Shown: positions 52,087-59,778 of the stretch, in pieces
How the letters are laid out: each line of letters starts with the position of its first letter
Position numbering within the stretch: position 1 is the first letter of the stretch
Source of the DNA: Paenibacillus piri
Lineage (GTDB): Bacteria > Bacillota > Bacilli > Paenibacillales > NBRC-103111
NCBI RefSeq assembly: GCF_004354045.1
Contig: NZ_SMRT01000006.1
Location: 193,716-257,715 of the forward strand
DNA length: 64,000 nt
Reading direction: 5' to 3'
Translations under genes and position numbers: made by a program
Notes under the pieces: generated by a model
What the model was told of the DNA's origin: nothing
Databases searched by the model: none
What the model saw: the letters and a program-made list of their open reading frames with translations, nothing else

Positions 52087-52905
52087 TTAAGGCAAAAATC
52101 CGGCCTGACTGACGAAAATCCGCTCTTCGACGAAATGCGCCTTCAGCTGATCCAGCACGCGCATGTAGGCGCTGCGGTCATACCATTCGGTCATGCCGAG
52201 CTGCTCATAAATGCGGCGAATCCCGAGCCGCTCCGTCCGTTTGCCGAGACTGCCGTCGCCCATGAAAAAGTCATCGACGCATACGCGGGGGACGACTGAC
52301 GCCAAGCGGGCGGCGAACTGCGCGGAGCTGGGCAGCACCGGCGAGACCGCCGCCTGGACGTCGAGCCCAGCTGTGGCGAGCCGTTCCAGCGTGCGCAGCC
52401 TGGCCGCCACCGGCGGGGCGGCGGGGCTGAACGCCTTGCGCACCGGCTCCAGGTCGGTTTCGACCGTGACGCTGATGCGGACGCGGTCTTTCAGCTGCAG
52501 CAGCACGTCGATATCGCGCGCGACAAGCGGGCTGCGCGTCTGGACGAGCAGGAAGTCCGGCTGCTCCAGCGCCATTGCCTCCAGCAGGGAACGCGTCAGC
52601 CGTTCGCTGTATTCGGCCGGCTGGTACGGGTCCGTTGCGGAGGACATGAAGATCGTGACCGGCCCCTTGTTCTTCGCTTTGCTCAGCTCTTTGCGCAGCA
52701 GGCCGGCGGCGCCTTCCTTCACATCAACCCACGTGCCCCATGCTTCGCGGCGGAATTTGGCGACGGGCATTTCGCGGACATAGCAATACGAGCATGAGAA
52801 AGCGCAGCCGGCATAAGGATTCAGCGTATGGCTGTAGCCGGTCAAATAACCGCTGGCCGGGTTCAGCAGCTGCTTGGGGGTTTTATAGGTGAGGATGGGC
52901 TGCAT
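52087..52905 (-). CDS. Radical SAM protein, SplB-like (COG1533), second copy
   Basis: A 272-residue radical SAM enzyme. NPYAGCAFSCSYCYVREMPVAKFRRE carries the CX3CX2C cluster motif; IFMSSATDPYQPAEYSERLTRSLL and TRSPLVARDIDVLLQL match the group seen at 5745. The substrate is unknown; the spore-photoproduct-lyase link is a distant one. It is shorter than the first copy by about 50 residues. AAGGAG precedes the ATG. Transcribed alone, convergent with the sugar operon (33 bases between stops). Confidence 0.78.
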   Translation of the reverse strand: MQPILTYKTPKQLLNPASGYLTGYSHTLNPYAGCAFSCSYCYVREMPVAKFRREAWGTWVDVKEGAAGLLRKELSKAKNKGPVTIFMSSATDPYQPAEYSERLTRSLLEAMALEQPDFLLVQTRSPLVARDIDVLLQLKDRVRISVTVETDLEPVRKAFSPAAPPVAARLRTLERLATAGLDVQAAVSPVLPSSAQFAARLASVVPRVCVDDFFMGDGSLGKRTERLGIRRIYEQLGMTEWYDRSAYMRVLDQLKAHFVEERIFVSQAGFLP

Positions 52906-52977
52906 GCAAGCGACACTCCTTTCATATGCCGATCGCGCCGGACAGCAATAAGCGCTGCGGCGTCCATATATTTGTTT

Positions 52978-53012
52978 GCCGGGGCCGCCTCCATGAATGA
53001 GGCGGCCCCGGC
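52978..53012. other. Strong orphan hairpin
   Basis: GCCGGGGCCGCCTC, loop CATGAAT, GAGGCGGCCCCGGC: a perfect 14-bp stem. On the plus strand it is followed by a weak T-rich stretch (TGTGCTTGTTTT). It is not at the 3' end of any seen gene, so a small RNA or unseen transcript is possible. Confidence 0.5.
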
Positions 53013-53112
53013 TGTGCTTGTTTTCGGCTTCATTGCCTGAAACTGATTATCCCTATTATAACGAAATATAGAGAAGCTTGCATGGGGACACGGATGAAGC
53101 CGCTTTTGTTCG

Positions 53113-53140
53113 TTGAATAAAAAATATAAGTGTATATACT
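53113..53140 (+). promoter_or_regulatory. Promoter of the APH-family gene
   Basis: TTGAAT, 16-base spacer, TATACT in an AT-rich stretch. It implies a leader of about 180 bases before the APH start at 53330. Confidence 0.55.
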
Positions 53141-53176
53141 TAGCTTTGTGCAATAGAAGTGGAAGACAGCTAGTAT

Positions 53177-53281
53177 ATGATGGAAGAGGAATGGTATAGA
53201 ATGTATAAATTTCGGGGCTCCCCGCAAGTATCTGTATCAGCTTCGAAGCAAGGCCTCACTTTGTGGGGATATTTTAGTTGA
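53177..53281 (+). CDS. Possible 34-residue leader peptide
   Basis: An ATG-start frame of 34 codons (MMEEEWYRMYKFRGSP ... GYFS) within the leader of the APH-family gene. It has no good ribosome site. A short CGGGG-CT-CCCCG hairpin lies inside it. It is listed only as a possibility; it may be chance. Confidence 0.2.
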   Translation: MMEEEWYRMYKFRGSPQVSVSASKQGLTLWGYFS

Positions 53282-53329
53282 AGCACGTATGATGAGACAA
53301 AGACAATAATAGGCGGGGAGGCCGCAACA

Positions 53330-54307
53330 TTGAAAGACCAATGGGAAAGAACGGAAGCGCCCGCAGTGATGGAGCTGCCGCAGATCGAGGCACTGGTCGG
53401 ACCGGTATTTGGCGGGAAACGGGTGACAGCCGCCGAACGGTTGGGCGAAGGCTTCAGCAATTCCAATTATAAGCTGCGTATTGAAGGCAGCCGGGAGCCA
53501 TACGTGCTGCGGCTGTATCGTGGCGGGCCGGAGGTAGCCGGCAAAGAACTGGCGATATCCGAGTTGATCGCAGACAGCGTGCCCGTCCCGCGAATCGTGG
53601 CGGCTGACTGGAGCGGCACGCAATGGGAAAAGCCTTGGGCCGTTATGGAGTGGAAGGAAGGGACGCTGCTGCGGGATGTATCGAGGCAGGGCGAGAAGTG
53701 GGATACAGCAGCTGCCGCCGTTTCGGTGGGCAGTACGCTTGCCCGTATTCACGCTTATACGTTTCCTGAAGCCGGTTTTTTGGGCGCGGAATTGAGCGTT
53801 GCACAGCCTTTTAAGATGGACGCAGGCAGCTTTACCGCATTCATCGAGGACAGTTTGTTTGCGAAACGTTGCGGACATTGGCTCGGGGATGAGCTGGTTC
53901 AGGCGTTATGGGCGCTCTGCTTGAAGTATGCGCCGCAGCTGTCGGAGCATCAGGAGGCGCCGGTGCTCGTTCATTCGGATTTTAACGGGTTGAATTTGCT
54001 GATCGGAGAAGCTCCGGGCCGCGAAGTAACGGCGGTTCTGGATTGGGAATTTGCTTTTTCCGGCAGCCGGCTTACGGATATCGGGAATATACTTCGTTAC
54101 GAAGAGAACGACTCGTGGTTCGAACGGCATTTGACAAGCGCTTATGTGCGCTCGGGCGGGGTTTTGCCCGCCAACTGGAAGCTGCTGTCGAAGCTGGAAG
54201 ATCTGATCGCCCTGTGCGATATGCTGAACGGTTCGACATCGGAGACGCCGAATCGGGTTCGCGATTTGAAGCGGTTGGTTGCAAAGACGGCAGCCGAATT
54301 TGCTTGA
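53330..54307 (+). CDS. Aminoglycoside phosphotransferase (APH)-family kinase
   Basis: A 325-residue kinase-like protein. The N-lobe has LGEGFSNSNYKLRI and YVLRLYRGG (Lys is replaced by Arg in the usual position); the catalytic loop is VLVHSDFNGLNLLI (HxDxxxxN, about residues 212-225) and the metal site is VLDWEFAFSGS. The fold covers antibiotic kinases and choline/homoserine/methylthioribose kinases. The substrate is unknown, so resistance should not be assumed. The TTG at 53330 has GGGGAGG upstream. It is monocistronic; the glutamate symporter after it has its own promoter. Confidence 0.75.
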   Translation: MKDQWERTEAPAVMELPQIEALVGPVFGGKRVTAAERLGEGFSNSNYKLRIEGSREPYVLRLYRGGPEVAGKELAISELIADSVPVPRIVAADWSGTQWEKPWAVMEWKEGTLLRDVSRQGEKWDTAAAAVSVGSTLARIHAYTFPEAGFLGAELSVAQPFKMDAGSFTAFIEDSLFAKRCGHWLGDELVQALWALCLKYAPQLSEHQEAPVLVHSDFNGLNLLIGEAPGREVTAVLDWEFAFSGSRLTDIGNILRYEENDSWFERHLTSAYVRSGGVLPANWKLLSKLEDLIALCDMLNGSTSETPNRVRDLKRLVAKTAAEFA

Positions 54308-54342
54308 AGCTGGCATAAGTAAAAAACGATGGAATAAATATA

Positions 54343-54371
54343 TTGACAAAGAGGAATAAAAGTTTTAATCT
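54343..54371 (+). promoter_or_regulatory. SigA promoter of the dicarboxylate symporter
   Basis: TTGACA, 17-base spacer, TAATCT, 45 bases before the start at 54417. Confidence 0.65.
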
Positions 54372-54416
54372 ATTCAAATCCGAGTAACATCATGAGATTA
54401 ATTGGAGGAATTTGAA

Positions 54417-55772
54417 ATGAATAATAATTTATTGGCTGCCTTTCAGACGAACTGGATCAGCTTGCTGGTTTCATTAGCAGTAATTGTTTTTCTTGTCTTT
54501 TTGGCGAAAAAACGTGTCGGCTTCGGTACCCGCGTATTTATTGCACTCGGATTGGGGCTGTTGGCAGGTATCGTGTTCAACTCGTTCAAGCTGGATTATA
54601 AAAGCGTCAGCACGATCGGCACTATCTATGTCAATCTGATTAAAATGCTCGTCATGCCGCTCGTTTTTGTTCTTGTTATAAACAGTATCGCGTCATTAAC
54701 GAATTTGGCTCATTTGCGCAAGCTGGGCGTGAAGACGATTTTGTGGTTTTTGTCCACAACGGGTGTTGCCGCATTAATCGGTCTGCTCGTTGCATTGGCC
54801 GTCGATCCGGGCAACGGGATTAAAGCGGCAGTGCCGAAAGATTTTAAAGTAAGGGAAATTCCGACCTTCTCTCAAGTTATACTCGATCTGGTGCCGTCCA
54901 ATCCGATCAGCGATATGGCTGCGGGTAAAGTGGTGCCTGTATTGATCTTTGCCATATTCGTTGCGGTGGCGATCGTGCATATCAATTCGCGCAAGCCGGA
55001 AAGCGTGGAGCCGGTGAAACAGTTTCTAAAATCGGCCACCGACGTGCTGCATCAAGTCGTCAAGTATGTGATTCGCCTGACACCGTACGGCGTTTATGCG
55101 CTGGTCGGAGCTATGGCCGCCAAGTACGGCTTGGAGACGCTGGCACCGCTCGCGAAAGTTATTTTCGCTTCGTATATCGGTCTGATCATACATTTCGTAC
55201 TCGTGTTCGGCGGGTTAGTCGCGCTGGTTGCGAAGGTGAATCCGATTAAATTTTTCCGTAAAGCGTACCCGACGGTTGCCGTTGCCTTTACGACACGCAG
55301 CAGTTACGCTACGCTGCCGATCAACCTGGAAGTCATCACGAAGCGGCTCCGCGTCTCGCCGCGGATTGCCAGCTTTGTGGCGCCGCTCGGCGCTACGATG
55401 AACTTTAACGGATGCGGCGGTGTGTGGCCGGCGATTGTCGCCGTGTTCGTCGCACGCGTGTACAATATTCACTTGGATGTAACGGATTATATTCTCCTTA
55501 TATTGGTTTGCGTGATTTCGTCGATCGGGGTTGCCGGCGTGCCTGGGCCTGCCGCGATTTCGACCACAGTTGTTTTGACGGCCATGGGCCTGCCGCTGGA
55601 AGGTATGGGCTTGGTGCTCGGCGTCGAAGCGCTTATCGATATGGGACGTACAGCGGTCAATGCGACCGGGACAACGGTTACCGCGCTTCTGGTAGCCGAT
55701 TCGGAGGGCGAATTCGACAGGGCTGCATTCGAGCGGGATGAGGAAGATGAGATGGAACACGCTACCGCGTAA
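54417..55772 (+). CDS. Dicarboxylate/glutamate:cation symporter (DAACS)
   Basis: A 451-residue transporter of the GltP/GltT/DctA family. Features: YVNLIKMLVMPLVFVLVINSI (about residues 72-92), the SSYATLPINLEVI region (about 298-310, the family Ser-rich hairpin motif with two Ser), FVAPLGATMNFNGCGG and PGPAAISTTVVLTAMGLPLEG. These build the substrate and cation sites. It takes up glutamate, aspartate or C4-dicarboxylates with Na+ or H+. The ATG at 54417 has GGAGGA upstream; an upstream TTG at 54402 is less likely. A terminator follows. Confidence 0.87.
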   Translation: MNNNLLAAFQTNWISLLVSLAVIVFLVFLAKKRVGFGTRVFIALGLGLLAGIVFNSFKLDYKSVSTIGTIYVNLIKMLVMPLVFVLVINSIASLTNLAHLRKLGVKTILWFLSTTGVAALIGLLVALAVDPGNGIKAAVPKDFKVREIPTFSQVILDLVPSNPISDMAAGKVVPVLIFAIFVAVAIVHINSRKPESVEPVKQFLKSATDVLHQVVKYVIRLTPYGVYALVGAMAAKYGLETLAPLAKVIFASYIGLIIHFVLVFGGLVALVAKVNPIKFFRKAYPTVAVAFTTRSSYATLPINLEVITKRLRVSPRIASFVAPLGATMNFNGCGGVWPAIVAVFVARVYNIHLDVTDYILLILVCVISSIGVAGVPGPAAISTTVVLTAMGLPLEGMGLVLGVEALIDMGRTAVNATGTTVTALLVADSEGEFDRAAFERDEEDEMEHATA

Positions 55773-55891
55773 TCGGCTGTTGGATGCCGGCGTCAGCGGG
55801 TAGCGATCGGAGAGGCCGCTGCGTATACGCCTGATGCGGTAACTACCGCAAAGCGTAATAGAACGGATGCGATTAATAAGGCAAACAACAT

Positions 55892-55935
55892 AAAGACTGG
55901 GTGCGTTAGATCAAACGCGAAGCCCAGTCTTTTGT
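55892..55935 (+). terminator. Terminator of the symporter gene
   Basis: AAAGACTGGG-TGCGTT, loop AGATCA, AACGC-GAAG-CCCAGTCTTTTG, 120 bases after the stop. Confidence 0.8.
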
Positions 55936-56061
55936 TTGAGCTCAGGAAAGGATGCGCTGCAGCTTCTTATGAACAACGGCGGCTTCCCGGGGAGTTGTCG
56001 AAATACAGTTTCGATAGAGCTGAAGGCGAAGCGCTGCCGTATCCTCCGTCAGCATGGGAAG

Positions 56062-56613
56062 TTAGTCTTCCCATACGGACTGCAGCGGCAGCCCCTTTTC
56101 CGTGCGCGCCCGATCGACGATCTGTTGGATAAAGTCGGTTTTGGCGCGTGTGTACGCTTCGGGATCGAGGCTGAACTGCCGCATCAGCGAAAGCTTGAGC
56201 TCCCCGTAAGCGCTGACGCTTTCCGGATGCGCGCGAAGATAATCGCGGAACAGCAGCTCATTTCTTTCATAGAAATGTTCCGAAGGAAGCATATGCAGGT
56301 GATGAGTACGCGCCCCGCCCGATTTTTTCACAAATAGGTGGCGGCCCGTCATGCCCGCATCCGTGTATGAATAGCCCAGATCTTTGAGCAGCCGGGAATA
56401 GACGGAGGGAGCCTCCAGCGTATGGAAGGCCGCAAACATGTCGATGACGGGCTTGGCGGCCTGGTTCGGGATCGAGGTGCTGCCGACATGCTCCATCGTC
56501 GCGATGCGGGGGGATAGCGCGTTCAGCAGCCGCTCTTGCTCCCGCTTGTATTCAAGCGCCCAGTCGGGATTATAAGGGACGATCGACATCGGCTTCCGGC
56601 TTTGTTCAGACAT
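56062..56613 (-). CDS. GrpB/UPF0157 family protein
   Basis: A 183-residue nucleotidyltransferase-like protein of the GrpB (UPF0157) family: VPYNPDWALEYKREQERLLNAL, MEHVGSTSIPNQAAKPVIDMF (GSTSVPGLxAKPxID-like) and THHLHMLPSEHFYERNELLFRDYLRAHP. The family fold is related to kanamycin-type nucleotidyltransferases; the substrate is not known. The ATG at 56613 has AGGAGGAG upstream, and an extension to 56637 is unsupported. Confidence 0.85.
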   Translation of the reverse strand: MSEQSRKPMSIVPYNPDWALEYKREQERLLNALSPRIATMEHVGSTSIPNQAAKPVIDMFAAFHTLEAPSVYSRLLKDLGYSYTDAGMTGRHLFVKKSGGARTHHLHMLPSEHFYERNELLFRDYLRAHPESVSAYGELKLSLMRQFSLDPEAYTRAKTDFIQQIVDRARTEKGLPLQSVWED

Positions 56614-56753
56614 GCCCGAATCTCCTCCTTTTTCCATGAAAATGGGGCTATTACCTAATATAACTTCAAAAGAGGTATATTTTCCAATCGGCGGAACGGC
56701 GGTTCAAGCGGAATTCCTGAATTTACGTGTGCGAAGTCTGGGGTAAGATTACA

Positions 56754-56788
56754 AAGAGCCCGACGGCGAGTTTTCCGTCAGGCTCTTC
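56754..56788 (-). terminator. Terminator of the aldolase-domain gene
   Basis: AAGAGCC-C-GACGG, loop, CCGTC-A-GGCTCTT, just after the stop of the minus-strand gene, with TTT runs on both sides. Confidence 0.7.
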
Positions 56789-56832
56789 TTAGTTGAAAGT
56801 TTTTAGACTTTTTCGTTAACCTTTAATTCATA

Positions 56833-57801
56833 TTAGTCGGCATGGTGGTTCGTCGGCATAACCTCGGGCGACGTCAGCTTGTCGTAAAAATCGACATACT
56901 TGTCTTTGTCCTCGCTCGCACGCAGCGCCATACCGGATCGCGGATGCTCGTTCAGCACGCCTGCGACCATGTAAGGGATGACATAGCCCCATTCGACTTT
57001 TTGACGGATTGGCGCCAAATGTCTTTCGATCAGGTCCAGCACCGGACGCAGCTCGTAACGTGTATTTTTCAAGTAGCTCACAAGCAGCTCGGTAGGGCAG
57101 TTGCCGGCAGCGCGGCCCATGCCGTACACGGAAGCATCCAGGAATTGAACGCCTTTGCTTGCGCCCAAAATCGTGTTGGCGAAAGCAAGCTGCATATTGT
57201 TGTGCATATGCACGCCCAATTGCTTGTTCGGAAGCAGGCGCTGGAATTTGGAAACCATATATTCGATATCCTTATGATCCATGCTGCCGTATGAATCGAC
57301 GACATATACGACATCGACCTTGCTTTTTCCGATTTCTTCAAGCGCTTCGGTAAGCTCGTTTTCCATAACATGCGACAGCGCCATAATATTGATGCTTGTT
57401 TCGTAGCCGTAGCCGTTGAATTTCTCAACCAGTTCCAACGCCTTGTCCACATCTTTAATGTAGGTAGCGACGCGGATCAAGTCCAGATGGCTCTGCTCGC
57501 GCGGCAAAATGTCGTTCTCGTCGACGCGGCCGATATCTACGAGAGCGGACAGCTTGGTGTCGGTCTTCGTCTTGATAACTTCCTTCAAGAAATCTTCGTT
57601 CAAGAAGCGCCATGGTCCCGCCTCCGCGCCTTTCAGCAATTTGGCGGAGTTTTTATAGCCGATCTCCATATATTCAACGCCGGCTTCGCTCAAGCCCGCG
57701 TACATATCTTGTACCATTTTCACGCTAAAATCCCAGTTGTTGACGAGTCCCCCGTCGCGAATGGTGCAGTCGACAATTTTGTGGTTATATTCTTTCGTCA
57801 T
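56833..57801 (-). CDS. DRE-TIM-type aldolase-domain protein
   Basis: A 322-residue TIM-barrel protein of the DRE-TIM metallolyase family. The N-terminus YNHKIVDCTIRDGGLVNNWDF has the DxxxRDGG metal/substrate motif; VEYMEIGYKNS, LGVHMHNNMQLAFANTILG (HxHN metal site) and ASVYGMGRAAGNCPTELLVSYL match HMG-CoA-lyase/4-hydroxy-2-oxovalerate-aldolase-like members. The substrate cannot be told; members with this layout occur in surface-sugar and secondary-metabolite clusters. No such cluster is near. I drew the ATG at 57801, ten bases after GGGAG; a TTG at 57807 is the alternative. The 5' leader has tandem 8-bp repeats. Confidence 0.8.
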   Translation of the reverse strand: MTKEYNHKIVDCTIRDGGLVNNWDFSVKMVQDMYAGLSEAGVEYMEIGYKNSAKLLKGAEAGPWRFLNEDFLKEVIKTKTDTKLSALVDIGRVDENDILPREQSHLDLIRVATYIKDVDKALELVEKFNGYGYETSINIMALSHVMENELTEALEEIGKSKVDVVYVVDSYGSMDHKDIEYMVSKFQRLLPNKQLGVHMHNNMQLAFANTILGASKGVQFLDASVYGMGRAAGNCPTELLVSYLKNTRYELRPVLDLIERHLAPIRQKVEWGYVIPYMVAGVLNEHPRSGMALRASEDKDKYVDFYDKLTSPEVMPTNHHAD

Positions 57802-57878
57802 CTTCAATAAACTCCCTTCAGCTATGCGGCGTCAGCTCGTTCAGGCGGCTTCGGCCCAGTATGTTCGGCGCACTTTAA

Positions 57879-57918
57879 TGCTTTTCGGCTTTTGTGCTTT
57901 TATGCTTTTGTGCTTTCA
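57879..57918. repeat. Five tandem 8-bp repeats in the leader of the aldolase-domain gene
   Basis: On the plus strand ATGCTTTT-CGGCTTTT-GTGCTTTT-ATGCTTTT-GTGCTTTC. In the mRNA these read as repeats of AAAAGCAY. They lie between the promoter and the start codon. Confidence 0.75.
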
Positions 57919-57944
57919 TGTGGTAAATTAAAATCGCTTAATCT

Positions 57945-57974
57945 ATAATCACATACCGCCAGTGGTTTTGTCAA
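57945..57974 (-). promoter_or_regulatory. SigA promoter of the aldolase-domain gene
   Basis: On the minus strand: TTGACA, 18-base spacer, GATTAT, about 145 bases before the start. Confidence 0.65.
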
Positions 57975-58209
57975 CGAAAATCATCGAATTCGGGGCGAGA
58001 AATTGCCCGTTTTTTGTGAAATTTCATCGATTCGTGACACAATGATCCGATTTGCTGGAAAACGACGAATACCCTGCTCGAGAGAAGGGGCCGGAACATA
58101 GTGTTGCCAAATGAGAAACAATCTATGAAAAAAGAGGAAAGCATAACAAAGTCCCCCGATATCCATGGAAATGTGCTGCGCATCATATCCTAAACTCCTA
58201 AACAATAAG
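57975..58209. other. Intergenic DNA without recognised gene
   Basis: About 235 bases between the aldolase promoter and the repeat pair. A weak plus-strand hairpin (CGGGGC ... GCCCG, then TTTTTT, about 57991-58015) has no plus-strand gene before it. Short frames here lack ribosome sites. Confidence 0.4.
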
Positions 58210-58326
58210 AAAAGCTTCTGATCGAAGCCCTTTCGATGAAGATACATTCGTGTTTTTGATGTAGCTTTTCTTGCAATATCAGAATTGTTCAGCTCCGCTG
58301 AAAACATATAAATTCTGATATTATAA
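58210..58326 (+). repeat. Copy A of the double-hairpin repeat family
   Basis: Stem 1 AAAAGCT / AGCTTTT with inner TCGAA-GCCCT-TTCGA; stem 2 AATATCAGAATT / AATTCTGATATT around TTCAGC-TCC-GCTGAA, ending TATAAAAAA. It matches copy E on the other strand. Confidence 0.8.
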
Positions 58327-58445
58327 AAAAACCTCTATCGAGGCCATTCAAGGATGAGCGACCGCGATTTAAATGCAGGTTTTCTTGCAATGATAAAAAG
58401 CTTCAGCTCCGCTGACAACTTATTCTTTCTATCATTATAAAAAAA
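58327..58445 (+). repeat. Copy B of the double-hairpin repeat family
   Basis: Directly follows copy A. Stem 1 AAAACCT / AGGTTTT; stem 2 AATGATAAAAAG / CTTTCTATCATT (one A-C mismatch) around TTCAGC-TCC-GCTGA, then TATAAAAAAA. Matches copy C. Confidence 0.8.
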
Positions 58446-58462
58446 AGCCGGCTTTGCCGGCA
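58438..58462 (-). terminator. Terminator of the DUF4870 gene
   Basis: On the minus strand GCCGGC-AAA-GCCGGC followed by TTTTTT. It overlaps the A run that ends copy B. Confidence 0.7.
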
Positions 58463-58469
58463 GCTGCGG

Positions 58470-58838
58470 TTACGGGGTTTTAATAATCGTGATTGAGCCG
58501 ATAATGGGGAGCGGCTTTATTTGGCCGTTGGCCGCCTGAATGATGCCGATAATCGCAAGCACCAGTGTCGCCAAATTGGCCAGCGGCAGCAGGATCCAGC
58601 CGATCACCGGAATCATGCCGAGCACGATATTGCAGGCGATGCTGAGAATGAGCAGAACAAGGCCCTGATTCGCATGATACATGGCAAACCGGGAATCTTT
58701 GGCGGCGAGCAGCGGAATGAAAAAAATAATGTACGCCAATACGCCGATCCATTTGTTGGCGTTGACGTCGGCAGGATCGGCTGTCAAATTCGGTCCGGAC
58801 GAGCCGGCGCTGTTTTGTTGATCTTCCGGGGAAGACAA
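58470..58838 (-). CDS. DUF4870 family membrane protein
   Basis: A 122-residue protein with a polar, Ser/Pro-rich first 25 residues and three or four hydrophobic segments (NKWIGVLAYIIFFIPLLAAKDSRFAMYHANQGLVL, then LSIACNIVLGMIPVIGWILLP and LATLVLAIIGIIQAANG). This matches the DUF4870/Tic20-like group; function unknown. Start: the TTG at 58838 is seven bases after GAGGGT, so I prefer it to the GTG at 58847. Confidence 0.72.
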   Translation of the reverse strand: MSSPEDQQNSAGSSGPNLTADPADVNANKWIGVLAYIIFFIPLLAAKDSRFAMYHANQGLVLLILSIACNIVLGMIPVIGWILLPLANLATLVLAIIGIIQAANGQIKPLPIIGSITIIKTP

Positions 58839-59044
58839 AGCGGTCACCCTCTTTTCATTATAATTGTAAGCTGGAGGTGCTTTTCATGACGGAACATGGT
58901 TTTGTAACATCCTATGCGCCGCAAAACCACAGTATGTCTTGACGCTTGAAAGAAAAAAGCTTGATCGCAGGAATAATTTGGGCTGTCCGGGGAGACGATA
59001 AGCGAGACTATTTTGCCAAATGAGAATGAGAGGAAGACAAACGA

Positions 59045-59557
59045 ATGAACGCCGAAGCGATTTTTTTCGAATTTGATAACGAAGCGTCCGCATTGCTGGC
59101 ACAAAGCACTCTGGAGGAGCTAGGTTATACGGCTGGCCTCCACTCCGAATTCAATCATCCGACACTGCATATTCAAGTCGAGCATTCAGTGCTGTCATCT
59201 GCGCTCGAAATCGCGCAGGCTCATGGCGGACGGCTGGTTGAGCATACGTCGGGCTTAACGGAGAACGACGCTTATAGGCAGGCGTACGATACGGATGACG
59301 GTTATATTTCGATTCCGGCGCATGTCGTCAACGAAGATTGGAGCGAGCTCTACGCGACGAACGCCGAAAACGCAGACAGCTTGTATGCGCCGGACCGCGG
59401 GGCGGACGGAGCTGCAGCCGGCGATTCGGATGATTCGGGCAATTCCGACAATCCGGTATCGGGAGCGGCAGGCGAATCGGATTCCGGCAACGGCGCGAAG
59501 GTGTTCGACCCGTCCGATGATGACTACAGCCATTTTGATGCGGGAGTCCGGTTGTAG
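59045..59557 (+). CDS. Uncharacterised two-part protein with acidic disordered tail
   Basis: A 170-residue protein. The first about 70 residues look like a small alpha/beta fold (AIFFEFDNEASALLAQSTLEELGYTAGLHSEF ... LHIQVEHSVLSSALEIAQAHGGRL), similar to ferredoxin-like or DUF3343-type folds, but no motif decides it. The rest (about 105-160) is an Asp/Ser/Gly/Ala-rich acidic, probably disordered tail. A ribosome site (GAGAGGAAG) lies upstream of the ATG. A strong terminator follows the stop, so it is monocistronic. No function assigned. Confidence 0.65.
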   Translation: MNAEAIFFEFDNEASALLAQSTLEELGYTAGLHSEFNHPTLHIQVEHSVLSSALEIAQAHGGRLVEHTSGLTENDAYRQAYDTDDGYISIPAHVVNEDWSELYATNAENADSLYAPDRGADGAAAGDSDDSGNSDNPVSGAAGESDSGNGAKVFDPSDDDYSHFDAGVRL

Positions 59558-59575
59558 CGCCGGAAGCTTCCAACG

Positions 59576-59617
59576 GCAGCGTGTCCGGCGTGAAGCGGAC
59601 CGCTGCTTGCTTTTTTT
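59576..59617 (+). terminator. Terminator of the hypothetical gene
   Basis: GCAGCG-T-GTCCG, loop, CGGAC-CGCTGC, then TTGCTTTTTTT, 19 bases after the stop. Confidence 0.8.
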
Positions 59618-59778
59618 GCCGGGGATAAAAAGATTTGCCGCGGAAAACAAAGTTGTGTCCTGCCTATTTTTCGTTGTAAGGAGAAAACTGTTTCTCTAGA
59701 CCCACACGACTTTCGTTTGCTATGATGAGGTCGAAATAAATCGAGCATGTTCGACATGGAGCTGGAGGAGAGCCGTAC

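Larger units (their letters stand above)
52906..53329. other. Intergenic region with strong hairpin, promoter and short frame
   Basis: About 420 bases between the divergent radical SAM and APH-family genes. It holds a 14-bp hairpin (52978-53012), a promoter (53113-53140) and a 34-codon frame (53177-53281), each listed on its own. No other gene is seen. Confidence 0.6.
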
